From: Symsagittifera roscoffensis
Lineage: Eukaryota > Xenacoelomorpha > Acoela > Convolutidae
Assembly: GCF_963678635.1 (NCBI RefSeq)
Contig: NC_087070.1
Location: 47,287,467-47,351,466 of the forward strand
Reading direction: 5' to 3'
DNA length: 64,000 nucleotides
Below are positions 13,190 through 24,300 of this stretch, one piece after another (positions within the stretch are counted from its first letter, which is position 1; every line of letters starts with the position of its first letter). Both the position numbers and the translations under genes were made by a program. The notes beneath the pieces were generated by a model. The model ran no database searches and was not told where the DNA came from. It saw nothing but the letters and a program-made list of their open reading frames with translations.

Positions 13190-13490
13190 TTTCGACCGAC
13201 TCGACCAAAAATGGCTGGTCGAAACAAACTGGCTAGATTTCGACCGACGCGACCCAAGGAAAAAAGTATTCGACTATGATCAACTCTAACAAGTTGTTTT
13301 TAGACTGACTGGACCCGCAGTGGCTATGTTTCGACCAACTCCATCGAAAGAAAAATCTGTTTGATTGATTCAACTAAAACTGAGTGTTTCGACCGACCTA
13401 ACTGAATGAAAAATTGTTCGACTATGGGAAAAATGATGACTCAAAATAGTGTTTAACTATGTTTCGATTATGGAATTGACTATGTTTGAA
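13190..13490. repeat. Degenerate tandem array, TTTCGACCGAC units
   Basis: About five units of roughly 50-70 bp, each starting TTTCGACCGAC or TTTCGACCAAC and often containing AAAAATTGTTCGACTATG or a variant. Unit starts are near 13190, 13238, 13329, 13387 and 13461. Units differ by substitutions and indels, so the array is old. Just to its right TTTCGGACAATAT occurs twice (about 13600-13640). No coding sense was found; the frame 13449-13658 overlaps the array end. Confidence 0.65.
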
Positions 13491-15030
13491 AATTGTGCTC
13501 AACCGAAAGGGCTGTCTTCTACTAAGAAATTTGGTTCGAACAAAATCCGCGTGTTCTACTCGAAACGTAAAACTATTACATCAAACGCCGAAATTTGTGT
13601 TTCGGACAATATACAACCCATACGTTTCGGACAATATCAAACATGTGTGAAATTTTAATGCAGTAAAATAAAATCATCGATTAGCCTACGGAACTATTAG
13701 AATTTTTTTTGTAACGTTTTTGTAGGACGAATAATTGCCCACAAATAAACAAGTCGCGTTACGATGTCAGCATCAAAAATAAAATGACATCAACGCAAAT
13801 AAACTAGTCCAGAGCATGGCATTTTTTCAAACTTCAAGCATCCAGAACTTTAAAGAAAAATAACTGGAAGTAAATTATTTTGTACACTTAAGCTCTGATA
13901 GTAATGGTGAATGGTGAAAAAAAAAATTAGTGAAAATTTGTTTCGATTTCCAAATTTGACTGAACTAAAAAACCATCGCAAGCGCAAATGTGCCGCATTT
14001 CTTCGAAAATTGGAAAAAAAAATTCCAAATTAACCGAAATTCAGCAAGAACTCACACGAGTTCCATATGAATAATTGTCCTTTTTGTTTCAGCGTGCTTA
14101 ATGTTTCATTTGACGGCTCCATGTGGGCTAAAGCAATTGCAAAAATCCAATATGTAAAATCATAATTTAATTCAAAAGTAAGCACTGCCAGACACCAAGA
14201 AAAAAATAATTCACTTTTTTGTTTGGTTTGACTAGTTTGATTTGCACTACCAAATTAACTAGTTAGGGCAAATTAACGTTTGACTCAATTTCTTTAAATA
14301 ATTGTTTTAGATCAGTTGAGAGTTTATTATAACAGCTTAACTTTCGACATGTTGAGAACTGAAATTTACTCAGGCATTCAGGTTATTTACGCTTTACGAA
14401 GTTTTTCTTAAACAGTTTCATAGAATAAAAAACTTTTTAGATGTAGCTGCTTGCTGAGCGTGTAAAAAAGATTGCACAAATATTTTCTATTTTTTGATTT
14501 GTAAGAAAAATCAAAAAAAAAACTTTCATCTTTCTGAATTAAGTCCTTTATATGGCCTAAGTGAATAAAAACCCAATCAATTTAGTGACCTTACTTGACT
14601 TACTGACCTGAATTGTTTCCATTTGAAAAACAGATTCAGAACAATAGTCTAAGCGGCGAGAATTTCTGGATATGTTGTTCGTCAAATTTTTCTGCAACTT
14701 GTAATTGCGGGACGAACGGGAAATGATAAGTCTTCATTGTAAAATAGCACTCATTTTTGTACAAATTGATTAGAATGACCTGATTTTGCTTGAAATTCGG
14801 CTGATTTCAAAAAATTTTTACATCCATAGTGACAAAAATGATAGTGATAAAAACCAGTTATCTACCGAAAATTAAACAGATTTCAGATCTGTTGTTAATT
14901 TATAAAAAACAAAACTTCAATTATGTAATTTTAATTATCGGTTATAATGCATTTTGTTTTAGCAAAATTTTCGTAAAATATCTCTCCATTTAACAATCAT
15001 GGACCAAAATACTCTAAAACTGTTCTTTTT
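13491..15030. other. Gene-free stretch with an R2-like fragment
   Basis: No gene is visible. At about 13730-13830 a diverged fragment resembles the reverse R2 copy at 30840-30950: AAGTCGCGTTACG and CCAGAGCATGGC here correspond to TTTGCGTTACG and CCAAAGCATGGC there. The rest is unstructured AT-rich sequence. Confidence 0.45.
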
Positions 15031-15039
15031 TTGTATCAA

Positions 15040-15230
15040 TTTTTCTGCATACTATATACAGATTGTATGCAGATCAAATACAGAACATCTGCAGATTATC
15101 TCTACAATATCTTTAGATTATATACTGATTTCATACAGATTTTATACAGACTATATGTAAATTAAATGCAGATTAAATACCGATTTAATTCAGACCATAT
15201 ACAATTTATATATTGATTTTCTCAAAATTG
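15040..15230. repeat. Degenerate ATACAGATT-type repeats
   Basis: Short motifs ATACAGATT, ATGCAGAT and AATACAGA recur about every 10-20 bp over about 190 bp (ATACAGATTGTATGCAGATC at the left end). Period and sequence vary, so this is a decayed microsatellite-like tract rather than a clean tandem array. Confidence 0.6.
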
Positions 15231-15369
15231 TCGCTAATCAGATATAACGAGTGAAGTGAAAGAAAGTTATATTGATTTTATATTGCTATATTTTTGTTTG
15301 GAAAACTTGCTGCAAAAACTAGTTGCTCTATGTTCAATTTTCTAATTTTTCTATTAATGTTTTTCCAAC

Positions 15370-15520
15370 AAGTCGCTGAAAACTAACAAGAAAATTATTT
15401 TTGATGCTACAAGTACATTGCCTGTCCGTTTTGTAAGATTCTATTCTCATGACAAGGAGCCACCGAATCTCAGACAATTTTAAACAATCAATTACTTTTA
15501 AACTGTTCGTAACTGTCCTA
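15370..15520. repeat. 150-bp direct repeat, copy 1
   Basis: Matches 16361-16511 along its full length at roughly 85-90% identity by eye. Shared landmarks are TCGCTGAAAACTAAC, AAGATTCTATTCTCATGACA, CACCGAATC and ACTTTTAAACTGTTCGTAAC. No open frame survives in both copies, so coding function is unlikely. The two copies lie 991 bp apart in the same orientation. Confidence 0.75.
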
Positions 15521-16360
15521 ATAAAACTTAATGTATTAAAAATTAATCGACAAGTCGTGTGAAAAGGCTTATGGAACAGGAATCAAATGACGGACTGTAT
15601 ATTAGCCAATACAAATCACCTTACAAAGTCTGAGAAAAAGTTGTTCAAATTGGACATTCTATTTGATGCTAAATAATTACAATAACTGGACATTAAGACG
15701 ACAAATATATTTCAAACACTTAAAATAAACCGTTTAAGCTTAGGAGTATTATTATCTCAGAAAACAATTGGAGAAACGCTTGAGGAGTCGTTTTAAAGTC
15801 CCATCAAAAGTGATTTTCGTCTTTACAGCTGTCGTCTTTTTTGCTGGAAATCAATTAATTTAGTTTTAAAGCTTTCGAATGGATGAAATTCATATAATTT
15901 TGCTATGCAAATGAGTCCTATCAGTCCGTTTCATAATTGCTTTCAAAGTAGTTCATAATCAAAGCTTAGGAGACGCGTTGCCGCTGAAGATTCCGAAAAG
16001 TAATCAAAAAGTTGCAAACAAATTGTTATATTGTTTCTAAGAAATTGCCCAAAAACCGGGAAATTTTCTATCGAAAAAGCGTTTTCCTTAAAAAATGTTT
16101 TAAATCGTTTCAATTTTTAAAACTGTTTTTAAGGGCCATTTTCTCAGGGCCATTAGCTGTGTTGGACTTGATTTCAGTCAGGTTTCCACGATTTGACCCC
16201 AAAGTTAAAGCAACGGTTGGGAAAAAGCGGTTTCTTACATTTAAACAACAATAAAATGCCATTTTATGCAACTGACGTCAACACGGAAACATTGCGACAT
16301 TTTTCTTGGTCTAGTTGTTGGAAAAATAAAAACCTGAAAAGATTGGTTATTTCTGGAAGT

Positions 16361-16511
16361 CGCTGAAAACTAACTAGAAAAGTATTTTTTGACGCTACAA
16401 CTACTTTGCCGGTCCGTTTTATAAGATTCTATTCTCATGACAAGGAATCACCGAATCCCAGACAGTTTCCGAACAATCGATTACTTTTAAACTGTTCGTA
16501 ACTGTCTTAAT
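16361..16511. repeat. 150-bp direct repeat, copy 2
   Basis: Second copy of the repeat at 15370-15520, same orientation. Differences are scattered substitutions (for example CTACAACTACTTTGCCGGTC here against CTACAAGTACATTGCCTGTC). The sequence ends just upstream of a CCTCCTCCCCCTCCCCCAAC tract that lies in the putative intron next to the candidate exon at 16632. Confidence 0.75.
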
Positions 16512-16631
16512 TGGCAACAGATACTTTCCGATTTTTGATAATTGTTTTCTAATTTGGACATATTTATTTTTCTGTTATTTGTTCCATCTGCTGCCGCGAA
16601 TAAAGACCCTCCTCCCCCTCCCCCAACTAAC

Positions 16632-16878
16632 CATTCTGGACTTTCGCAGTAGCCAGCAATGCTTCCTCCAGAATATTCAGATCACAGTGTGAACCTTCTG
16701 ATAATTTCCCAGAAGAAGAGTTTGGTGGAAATTGGCTCCGCTCACTCCGCGAATGGGCGTGAACATGTATTGAAGTAATGAGAAATAAGCAGCCAAGCAG
16801 CACAACTTGCCTTTTGTAGTTATGCGTCCGACCTTGAAAAAATTCCCCCACCTTGCTAACAATGGCGTGAAAAATCAT
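16632..16878 (-). CDS. Candidate first exon of a secreted or membrane protein (unidentified)
   Basis: A minus-strand frame opens at ATG 16878, preceded by AAACAAAA, which resembles the context of the host gene at 24468. It runs 82 codons to CAGAATG and is followed by a GTTAG donor; read on, it would stop at once (TAG at 16627-16629). Residues about 25-39 are hydrophobic (VVLLGCLFLITSIHV) after a basic stretch, which fits a signal peptide or signal anchor. A hydrophilic segment follows (SRSERSQFPPNSSSGK) and an alpha-helix-like end (LNILEEALLATAKVQNG). Composition is GC-richer than the surroundings. I do not recognise the family and found no matching next exon between 14000 and 16600. An overlapping frame in another phase (16677-16862) is a shadow. 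Confidence 0.4.
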
Positions 16879-16899
16879 TTTTGTTTCCCTTACGGCAAA

Positions 16900-18227
16900 A
16901 ATACGAAAAACTTGTGAGCTATTAATAACAGTACAACTTTGCGGCCTTTTTTTGCTAGTATCCTCAGCTCAAAACTCCTAATTATTTTGAGCAAATTTTC
17001 TTATATTATCAAAAAGACCCTAAATTGAATAAAATAACTTGGACACTTGGTCCAATTTATTTGAGTATCAGCTGGATATAACTACTAAAAAAATGAGCGT
17101 AAGTTTTTGTCTGATTGAAACTAGTTTTCGATTCATTAATAAACAAAATCCCAAAGGCGGTTAGATTAGAATTCAAAGGACGGTATGGAAATCCGTTTTT
17201 GTTAATTTGAGGTCAGCAAAGTTTCAGAGTCATTATTTCAACGGTTTCCATGTAGTTCCAGTCTGACAAGTTAAAGGCCAGTGTCTGATAACGACCGGAG
17301 ACTCGTCTGGTACTGATATCATTGTTCACTTGCAGGGTAGATAGTGGGGCCGATTTTGTTCATCATATTCATGTAATTACTGTATTGCCATAAACTAGCT
17401 AGTGTTTTCTCAAAAGCATCATACCAAGTTGAGTTTCAATCAAAAAGCATGAGAAGGATTTTTTGACGGAGGTGGTTAAAATTATGCAAGTTTTGAGCTG
17501 TTTTGATAACAGTCAAAAACCTCATTTTAATGGCGCGATGGAGTGGGTGGCGGGTTTTCTCCTCGCTCCTTTCCGCTCGCCTCGGTACTGCTTATATGTC
17601 ACGTTTTTCTACCGGCTGTTTTTCACGTTTTTTAAATAAGGTGTCGCATTTTATTTCATACTATTCTTTCGATTTTTTTTTCATGTGTCTTACATGCTTT
17701 GACTTGTTTTCCGGTGCTCATATTCCCACCGCTTGGACTCCTGCATGATTAAAAGATTTCAGTGTGCCGGAAGTTAAGCAGCCGTTCTTTTCCTAACATA
17801 CAAGAATTATTTTTAAAAAATTTTTCTAAAACTTATTTTTTTTTTTTTGTAAGGCTAATTGTCACAAAAACTTGCTTATTAATTCGGGCTTATTTTATTC
17901 AGTTTCAAATACATATATCCAATAATAACCAAAACTTTAATTTTGAGTCAAAAATTAAAGATTTTGGATTTTTCGGATTTTAGTATATCGTGTTTCTTGG
18001 TTTTTTTTTGAGCTCAAACAGTGGTTACGTTTCGTGTGTGCTGTCAAACACAGAAAAATTAACAATTTGGCACTCAAAGATTAACAAATTTCAATAATTT
18101 TAAAATTCCCTAAAAAATTAAATAAGCACGATGCGAAAAAACTACTCTTTTGAAAAGTTAGAGACTTATAAGTTTTTTGAGTTTTTTTCTTATCCCTGTT
18201 GTTGCTCTTTCTTGTGTTTCGCCACAG
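16900..18227. other. No supported gene
   Basis: No convincing exon. The frame 17503-17748 includes a GC-richer patch (GCGCGATGGAGTGGGTGGCG) but has no acceptable splice context or domain. The frame 17762-17983 is AT-driven. A T/G-rich tract with a strong polypyrimidine run just before 18228 is described with the candidate exon there. Confidence 0.4.
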
Positions 18228-18317
18228 TACCAGGCGAGTGACCCCTACGTACGGCCTAATTCTGCTCAGTTGCCTCCTGATGCGGTTGCTGTTGGTCCAC
18301 ACTCACTCTGCATACCG
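18228..18317 (+). CDS. Candidate internal exon (90 bp), unidentified protein
   Basis: A long polypyrimidine tract ending GTGTTTCGCCACAG gives a strong 3' splice acceptor. It is followed by exactly 30 codons (YQASDPYVRPNSAQ, then a proline- and valine-rich part ending PHSLCIP), then CCG followed by GTTAAAAAG, an acceptable donor. Codon composition is about 50% GC, well above the AT-rich surroundings, and no stop occurs in phase 0. The exon could belong to the same plus-strand gene as the GTAAGT-ended segment at 18561-18635. I do not recognise the family. A chance frame cannot be excluded; the acceptor is the best evidence. Confidence 0.4.
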
Positions 18318-18560
18318 GTTAAAAAGAGCCTAGTATTCGCGACAGATCTGAAAAAAGGCCTGGAAAAAACTCGAAACCTGTATTTGAAGGACTGAAATTT
18401 TTGTAGACATTTTTTAGTACCGCTGAATTTATTGAATATTTTTTCATTGATGGATAATTGAACATTTGGGTAAATGTTTTTCATACGCCGAACGAGATTT
18501 GGTTTATGGTCATAAAAAAAAACAGAAACAAGACGAGGTAGCTGCGCAGCAAGCTAAAAA

Positions 18561-18653
18561 TTTTCAAGCACAACTGGAACATGTTTTCGGAAGTTGGTTT
18601 AGCTCTTGACTCTCTCTTACCGAACATCATCCGCGTAAGTCCTCCTCCTCCTC
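18561..18653 (+). repeat. Left arm of an inverted duplication containing a donor-ended exon-like segment
   Basis: Starts TTTTCAAGCACAACTGG and ends CCTCCTCCTCCTCA. Its reverse complement reappears at 18817-18912 with about 95% identity. In the plus orientation one frame reads WNMFSEVGLALDSLLPNI up to CGC followed by GTAAGT (18636-18641), a consensus 5' splice donor. A second frame, open from about 18520, reads DEVAAQQAKNFQAQLEHVFG and closes at a TGA (18608-18610), so it could instead be a terminal exon. Which frame, if either, is translated cannot be decided from sequence alone. Confidence 0.55.
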
Positions 18654-18816
18654 AAAGTGATCGTAAGTATATGTTAGTAGATTTGCAAAAAAACTGAGCA
18701 TATCGCAATGCTCTGCCAGTGTATTCAGTTCTATTCGAAATCAATAATTGACGATTTTAACAAATATAGCCAGTTACTTTAAGATATATATTTTTAAGAT
18801 ATCTATTGGAGATATC

Positions 18817-18912
18817 TGAGGAGGAGGAGGACGACTTACGCGGGTGATGTTCGGTAAGAGAGAGTCAAGAGCTAAACCAACTTCCGAAAACATGTTCCAG
18901 TTGTGTTGAAAA
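18817..18912 (-). repeat. Right arm of the inverted duplication
   Basis: Reverse-complement copy of 18561-18653, about 164 bp away. Read on the minus strand it encodes the same WNMFSEVGLALDSLLPNI segment and also keeps the GTAAGT donor. It differs by a 3-bp insertion after the donor, a 1-bp deletion (CAACACAAC against CAAGCACAAC) and a few substitutions. It abuts a long AT dinucleotide run. The two arms face each other, so a transcript across them could form a stem of about 95 bp. Confidence 0.65.
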
Positions 18913-18916
18913 GTTG

Positions 18917-18917
<1 letters not shown>

Positions 18918-18967
<50 letters not shown>
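18918..18967. repeat. (AT)n microsatellite
   Basis: About 25 uninterrupted AT dinucleotides, directly next to the right arm of the inverted duplication, with a short imperfect continuation to about 18982. The frame 18774-19007 owes its IYIYIY run to this tract. Confidence 0.95.
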
Positions 18968-18971
<4 letters not shown>

Positions 18972-18999
18972 TATACATATATGAATTACATGTATCATT

Positions 19000-20190
19000 A
19001 TATGCACTTGTATATAATGATTTGAAAATGGTTGATCTATAAAACTAATTCAATTCTATGTGTGTGTGGGTTTTAAGATAATTTATTTTTTGATTAGTAA
19101 TCAGCTAAACGTTTTGGGCGATTAGCATGTACGTCTATTAGCATGCGTTAGTTGCTGTAATTGGATGTGCTTTTATATGAAAACAACAAGCCTTAATTTT
19201 CAAATAAATTCAAAAACCATACCATTTGTTTGTTTAATTAAAAACTCGGTTGGGTGCACGCTGTTCAAATTTGAAAGAGCAGAATTGTAGCTGCAAATCC
19301 TCAAACTGCATTTTTGTACATGGCCATGCTAATCAATATTTGTGCTAAGAGACGGTTCCCCCTGAATCTTCTTTTTAGTTATGCCTCAAAGTGTGCTCAA
19401 AACTTAGGGGTTGAGTTTTTTACTTACTTTTCTTTTGAATTGTATATAGAGGTTTCAACAATTCTTTTGATTATTTTACTAATCATTACGGGGGTCTTAG
19501 ACCAAACCAGTTGTAGCCCATATTTTGAGGGCTTATAATTATTCATGCTGCTCAATGCATAAGCCCCTGCTATTTAATTGCAGCAAGCTTTTTGTAAGTT
19601 TTTGTAACTCTAGAAATTATGCCAAATGGAATAAGTGCAAAGTAGTTGGTCCGTTAACCCAGTACAAGACTCGACTCAAAACTTGCTGTTTGCTGTGAGT
19701 GAATATCGTTGCGTATCAAATTTTTTCAAGAAAAATTTGCAGTGTTGTCTCTTTTTCCAAAATTTTTCCGGGAAGATTGAAACACAGAATCCTCTGAACT
19801 GCCTGGGTTTACCCAATACAATAAAAAGGCTGGTCATAAGAATTTATTTTATGAAAATTGTAAATTAAGCCTTGTTTTCATTTAAAAAACTAAAATCTGA
19901 GGAAAAAATTTTTCAGCTCTCTTTTCATTAGGTAAACCAGGTTTACGAACAAAAGAACGTTTTCTAAAAATTTTCTGTTTTTGCTTATAACGTAGTCCAC
20001 TCTCAATCCTTATTCATAAAATATTCAAGGGTTACAATGAAGGTTCTCTGTGATGGCAGAATTGTACTTTTCAATTTTAGATGATAAGATAAAACCAAAT
20101 TATAACCAAAAGACAGGCCACATTTTTCAAAGTCTGAGTTTTTCCAAACAGAGGCCCAGAGGCCTCGTTGTTATATTCAAAAAATAACGG
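19000..20190. other. Gene-free stretch
   Basis: No exon with acceptable splice sites and composition was seen. Frames 19314-19538 and 19635-19868 are AT-rich and lack recognisable domains. Near 19900-19960 TAAACCAGGTTTAC forms a short palindrome. Confidence 0.4.
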
Positions 20191-20191
20191 A

Positions 20192-20383
20192 CCAAGTTAA
20201 CATCCTCCCAAAACCGTTTTTTTGGGGGGCGGGATGTTAACTTGGTTAGGAATTTTTAGCCCATCAGAATCGAGCATTACACATGCAGCGCTTAATAAAT
20301 TTAATGCAAATTAAATGCTGGGGAGGAAGATTTTAACTTGGTCTATCTGGGGGTCTGGGGGGGGGGGATGTTATTTTGATCCA
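20192..20383. mobile_element. GTTAACATCC miniature inverted-repeat element, copy 1
   Basis: CCAAGTTAACATCC at 20192-20205 and GGATGTTAACTTGG at 20232-20245 form a perfect 14-bp inverted pair around a C/G-rich loop. The part that follows (CATCAGAATCGAGCATTACA, GCAGCGCTTAATAAATTTAA, then a G run and GGATGTTATTTTGATCCA) is homologous to the interior and right end of the element at 23594-23774. A 10-base G run precedes the right end. There is no coding capacity. Confidence 0.7.
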
Positions 20384-21006
20384 AAGTTACATTAATTTGT
20401 TATAATTTTGAGTGGTAACAGTTTTGATGTTTGTGACCAGGGCGAAACACAAAAAAAATAACATGAAAAAAATGCTTAACATACAATTCCATTGTACGGA
20501 AAAAATTCTTATCTTGTGATTTCGTACAATGTTTTTGAATCTATGGAATTGTCTCAAGTTGTATGTAAGTATTTTTTCTATAGTATTGAATTGTATAATA
20601 AGATTTTGGTCAACCCGGGTGAGGCTACTATTTTTTATGTTTTCTTTTTTCTCGAATATTTAACGTACAACAACAAGCTGGTTAAATCAATTTCAACGAA
20701 AATCACTTTTTTCATAGAAACTTTTCAAGAAATGAATTTTTATTTCTTGTAAAACATTGTCTGTAGCGCACAATTAAAGGCTAGTTCAGCTTTTAATTGT
20801 TTCCTAAATTAAATAGCATTATATATGAGATATAAGTCTGTGCCGCAGTTGAAGAATTGATTTAACTTTAATTAGTAAATTGATGACATGTATCTACCGC
20901 AGCCAAACAGAAGATGTTTTGATTATGAAAATCTCGTCCAGCCCAAAGTGATAAAATTGGTATTATGAAATTTTTAATACAATAAGCTTCAATCCGTCTG
21001 GCTGTA

Positions 21007-21012
21007 TTTATT
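21007..21012 (-). terminator. Polyadenylation signal AATAAA
   Basis: The reverse complement of TTTATT gives AATAAA, within TTAAAATAAATACAG, about 90 bp downstream of the stop codon of the EF-hand gene (stop at 21103-21101). Position and spacing fit a cleavage signal for that transcript. Confidence 0.55.
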
Positions 21013-21100
21013 TTAAGATCCATCGCTTTACATATTTTGTTACACAAATGTTTATAAAGGGAGGGGATTATTTATAAACAGATTATAATGTTTTTCCAAG

Positions 21101-21334
21101 TTAATCATCGTCGTCCTCCAAATCCAGGTTCTTAGCGATAGCCCAGTTGCAGAACTCGTCAAACAGAATAAACCCCCCTCCGTTTGTGTCGATAGACTTG
21201 AACTCCTCTTCGGGGTTGTCGATAGTCCCCACCCATGTCTCCAGTTTCCCGATGGCAGCTTGGAACTCGACCAGCTCTATGCGTTTGTCGCCACTGGAAT
21301 CGACTCGCTGGAACGCCACATAGTACTCGAAGTA
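21101..21334 (-). CDS. EF-hand gene exon 3 (terminal)
   Basis: Acceptor TTTATTTCAG, then TACTTCGAG (YFE) in phase 0; 234 bp including the TAA stop at 21103-21101; residues 100-176. It carries EF loops 3 and 4 and the acidic tail DLEDDDD. The frame extends upstream of any ATG because it is an internal-start exon, so an ORF caller that demands a start trims the first residues. Confidence 0.92.
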   Translation of the reverse strand, partial: YFEYYVAFQRVDSSGDKRIELVEFQAAIGKLETWVGTIDNPEEEFKSIDTNGGGFILFDEFCNWAIAKNLDLEDDDD

Positions 21335-24300
21335 CTGAAATAAACCAATTTACTGTTGTTGTTACACTATTTGTAGCTCTTTTGAAACCCTGGTTGAAGA
21401 CAGAGGGAAACGCTACTGATTTTTCATTTTCAAGATTTTGAACCCTCTTCTGCTAATTGAAATTTTTCAAAAATTTTGTGTGCACACCACCCTTAAAAAT
21501 GTTAATAATAACAATTTTGATGTTTTTTTTTGTCACAGAAAGCCGAAGCTTTTTGAAAGTAACTGTGCAGTGAAACTCGTCCAAAAAATAGTTTTAAATC
21601 AATGAATATATTTTGTAGTAAGTAACGGCACCGAGCGCTCATGGTTCATGTTAGTTTTTTTTGTGTTTATATAAGTGTTTATATTCAGTACCTATAGCAT
21701 TACAAAAAAAACTCGATTATATAATCCATTAAAAATGGATTTTAATTATAAACTTTTTATGTCAATATAACCCATTATAATCGATTGTAACAGGTCATAA
21801 CGCCTCTTTTGAGAAATTATAGATGAAATTTACATTTTATCTCATTTCCTGTTTTCTGCAATTGATATCTATTAAGTTTCAGAATTTCTTACATTTAAAA
21901 GTTTATATCTTGCGCAGATCTTAGACTTATTTATCTTTTTCTACTTTTTCAATTCTTACTTCATGGTAGCTTAACAGTTTGTAAAATTTTGTTAACCAAA
22001 ATTGCCATTCACCCAGCCGCCAAATCGCTATTCCTTTAACTGCCAATATTGCCGAGCGTCCAAATTGGAGGAAGAGCACTGGAGTTTCACGGGACGGGAG
22101 TTTAGAAGAGGTGACGGAATTTACATTTAGTCACCCCCGTTCAACCATTGAGACCCCCCTCCCCGATAGTAAAAATGGGAGAATGGCGGTTTTTACCATG
22201 GCGATGGTAAAAAGACAATTACAAAATGTTAAACTGCCAAACTGAAAAATAGAGAAAATGAAGCTATAAAATATCACGTGAACAGTAAAAATTTATGAAA
22301 CGTGTAACATTAAATGAGGTATCTTTGAAAAAATTTGCAGGTTTTATCGATAAACTCTTAAAAAATCCTTTATAATCGATTATAATCGCGATTATATTTG
22401 AAATGTATTGAGACTGACAAGGAAAAATCATAATATTTGATTATAATCCATGAAACTCCAGTGCGGGGGGTTAATGGTTGAACGGGGGGAGAGGGGTTAA
22501 GGGTTGATTCCTATGGTTGAACTATATCCACTCCACCCTCCCCCAGTTTATCCATGGGTATACTAATGGGTTAATGGTTTAACTCCTCCTATTTTACCAC
22601 CTCGTCATTTTTCACATTTATTTTCTTAATCAAAAAAAGAAAATATGTAAAAGTTCAATTTCAATATCTGTGTAGTTCTAACTCTATTTGGAATTTTAAC
22701 AGCATTTTTTATACGCTTTTCTTGAGGCTGTTGTTTGGAGACACGCAGAAGGTATGGTGCAGTTGCCTCCGCCAAAAGAAGGCCGGTTTCGATTCTCAAC
22801 GACAGTATAATTTCTAAATGTTCAAAAACTCATTGACTATCTTTGCGTTTTCTTTTAAAGATCCTTTATGCCATTTTTTACTTGCTTTTGGGACGCCCAG
22901 ATTCGCCTCCCTTTTTTCAATTAGTTTTAATAGGATTATTAATTGGAAATTTCAAAGTTTCATTATTTTCATCAATGGTCCGCATCATATTAATACCTCT
23001 TTGGTCGTTATTCAGATTTCAGAAAGTTATTTCAAAAAAATTTTGGGTAGCGGAAGTTTTAATTTTCAGACGGATTAAAATTTCAACGGTCTAAAGTTTA
23101 GCCGAAGTTTCATTTCAACAATGAATGATTTTTTGCTTTGAACAAATTAGTGATTGCTTATAATGTTTTGTAGGCAGGAAATAGTTTGTTGATTTATCTT
23201 ATTATTTCAAAAAAAAAAATTTAAATTTTTAAAATTTAAAAAAATTGAAAAAAATGGACTTTTTTCGAATTTTTTTTTTTTGATATGAGATTATTGTTTT
23301 GCACTGAGCCTTTTTTTGCAACCGGCTACTCTTGTTATAATAAATATAGTTTTTATTACTAATATTGTTTTTGTCACCTGTCTGAGAGCTAGGAGGAACT
23401 GTCGGAACTCTATGAACTCGATGTAGTCATCTTTCGCGTCTCCCTTGTTACTCACACTCTTCGCATGTTGGAATGCCCTCATGATGGCCGGTTTGGCATC
23501 GAACAGCTCATCAATGCACAGAACATCTCTGATAGCCTTGTCCACTTCTGCTAGACTCAGTATTCCGTTACCTAGGCAATCACCAAATTTGGACCAATTT
23601 AACATCCTGCTCCCCCCCCCCCCCCCAAAGCCGAGTTCAAATTTTCAGCAAATCAGAATAAAGCATTTTACACGCAGCGCTTAGCAAATTTAATTTAAAT
23701 TGAACTCTCGGGTGGAGGATCTTAACTGTGTCTATTTGAGGTGGGGGGGGGGGGGGCAGGATGTTAACTTGATTCCACAGTTTTTTGTGGTATCAAGTTA
23801 ACGTGTTTTCGTATCAATCGAGTTTTCGTAACAATCAGACAACATGAACAGAAAATAATATAACTTAAAAAGAGCGCGGAGCAGTATGGACTGCGATCGT
23901 TTTTGCCGTTAAAATGTGCAATATTATGACAACTTTCTTCATTGACAAAATTTTTGCTCGCAAAATTCATTGAAATCTTTGCGAACTTTCAGATGATCTT
24001 CAAGTGAACCTCGCAGCGAGCACCAAGAAAACGATCATCGCTTGATGGACCGACTAAGAGAAAGTTTTACTAGCCCATCAGAATTCAGTATGTCAAAACC
24101 TGAACAGGAAGCTTAGATATTTTTAGACAGTACAAAGAGTGTTGATTGGTTGAAAATTTCTGTGCATTCGGTATCTTTCTGTCATAGAGAATAGCCCCCC
24201 CCCCCTAGAAAATGACAAAACAATAAGTTAGCCTTAAACTGCAAAGGTTCTCTGGTTCAGTTGAGGAGTTTCTTTTGGACGAAAAAATTAGATCGAACTA

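Noticed and set aside
17503-17748. Plus-strand frame with a GC-richer start
   Set aside because: No domain, no credible splice sites, and composition falls back to AT-rich after the first 80 bp.
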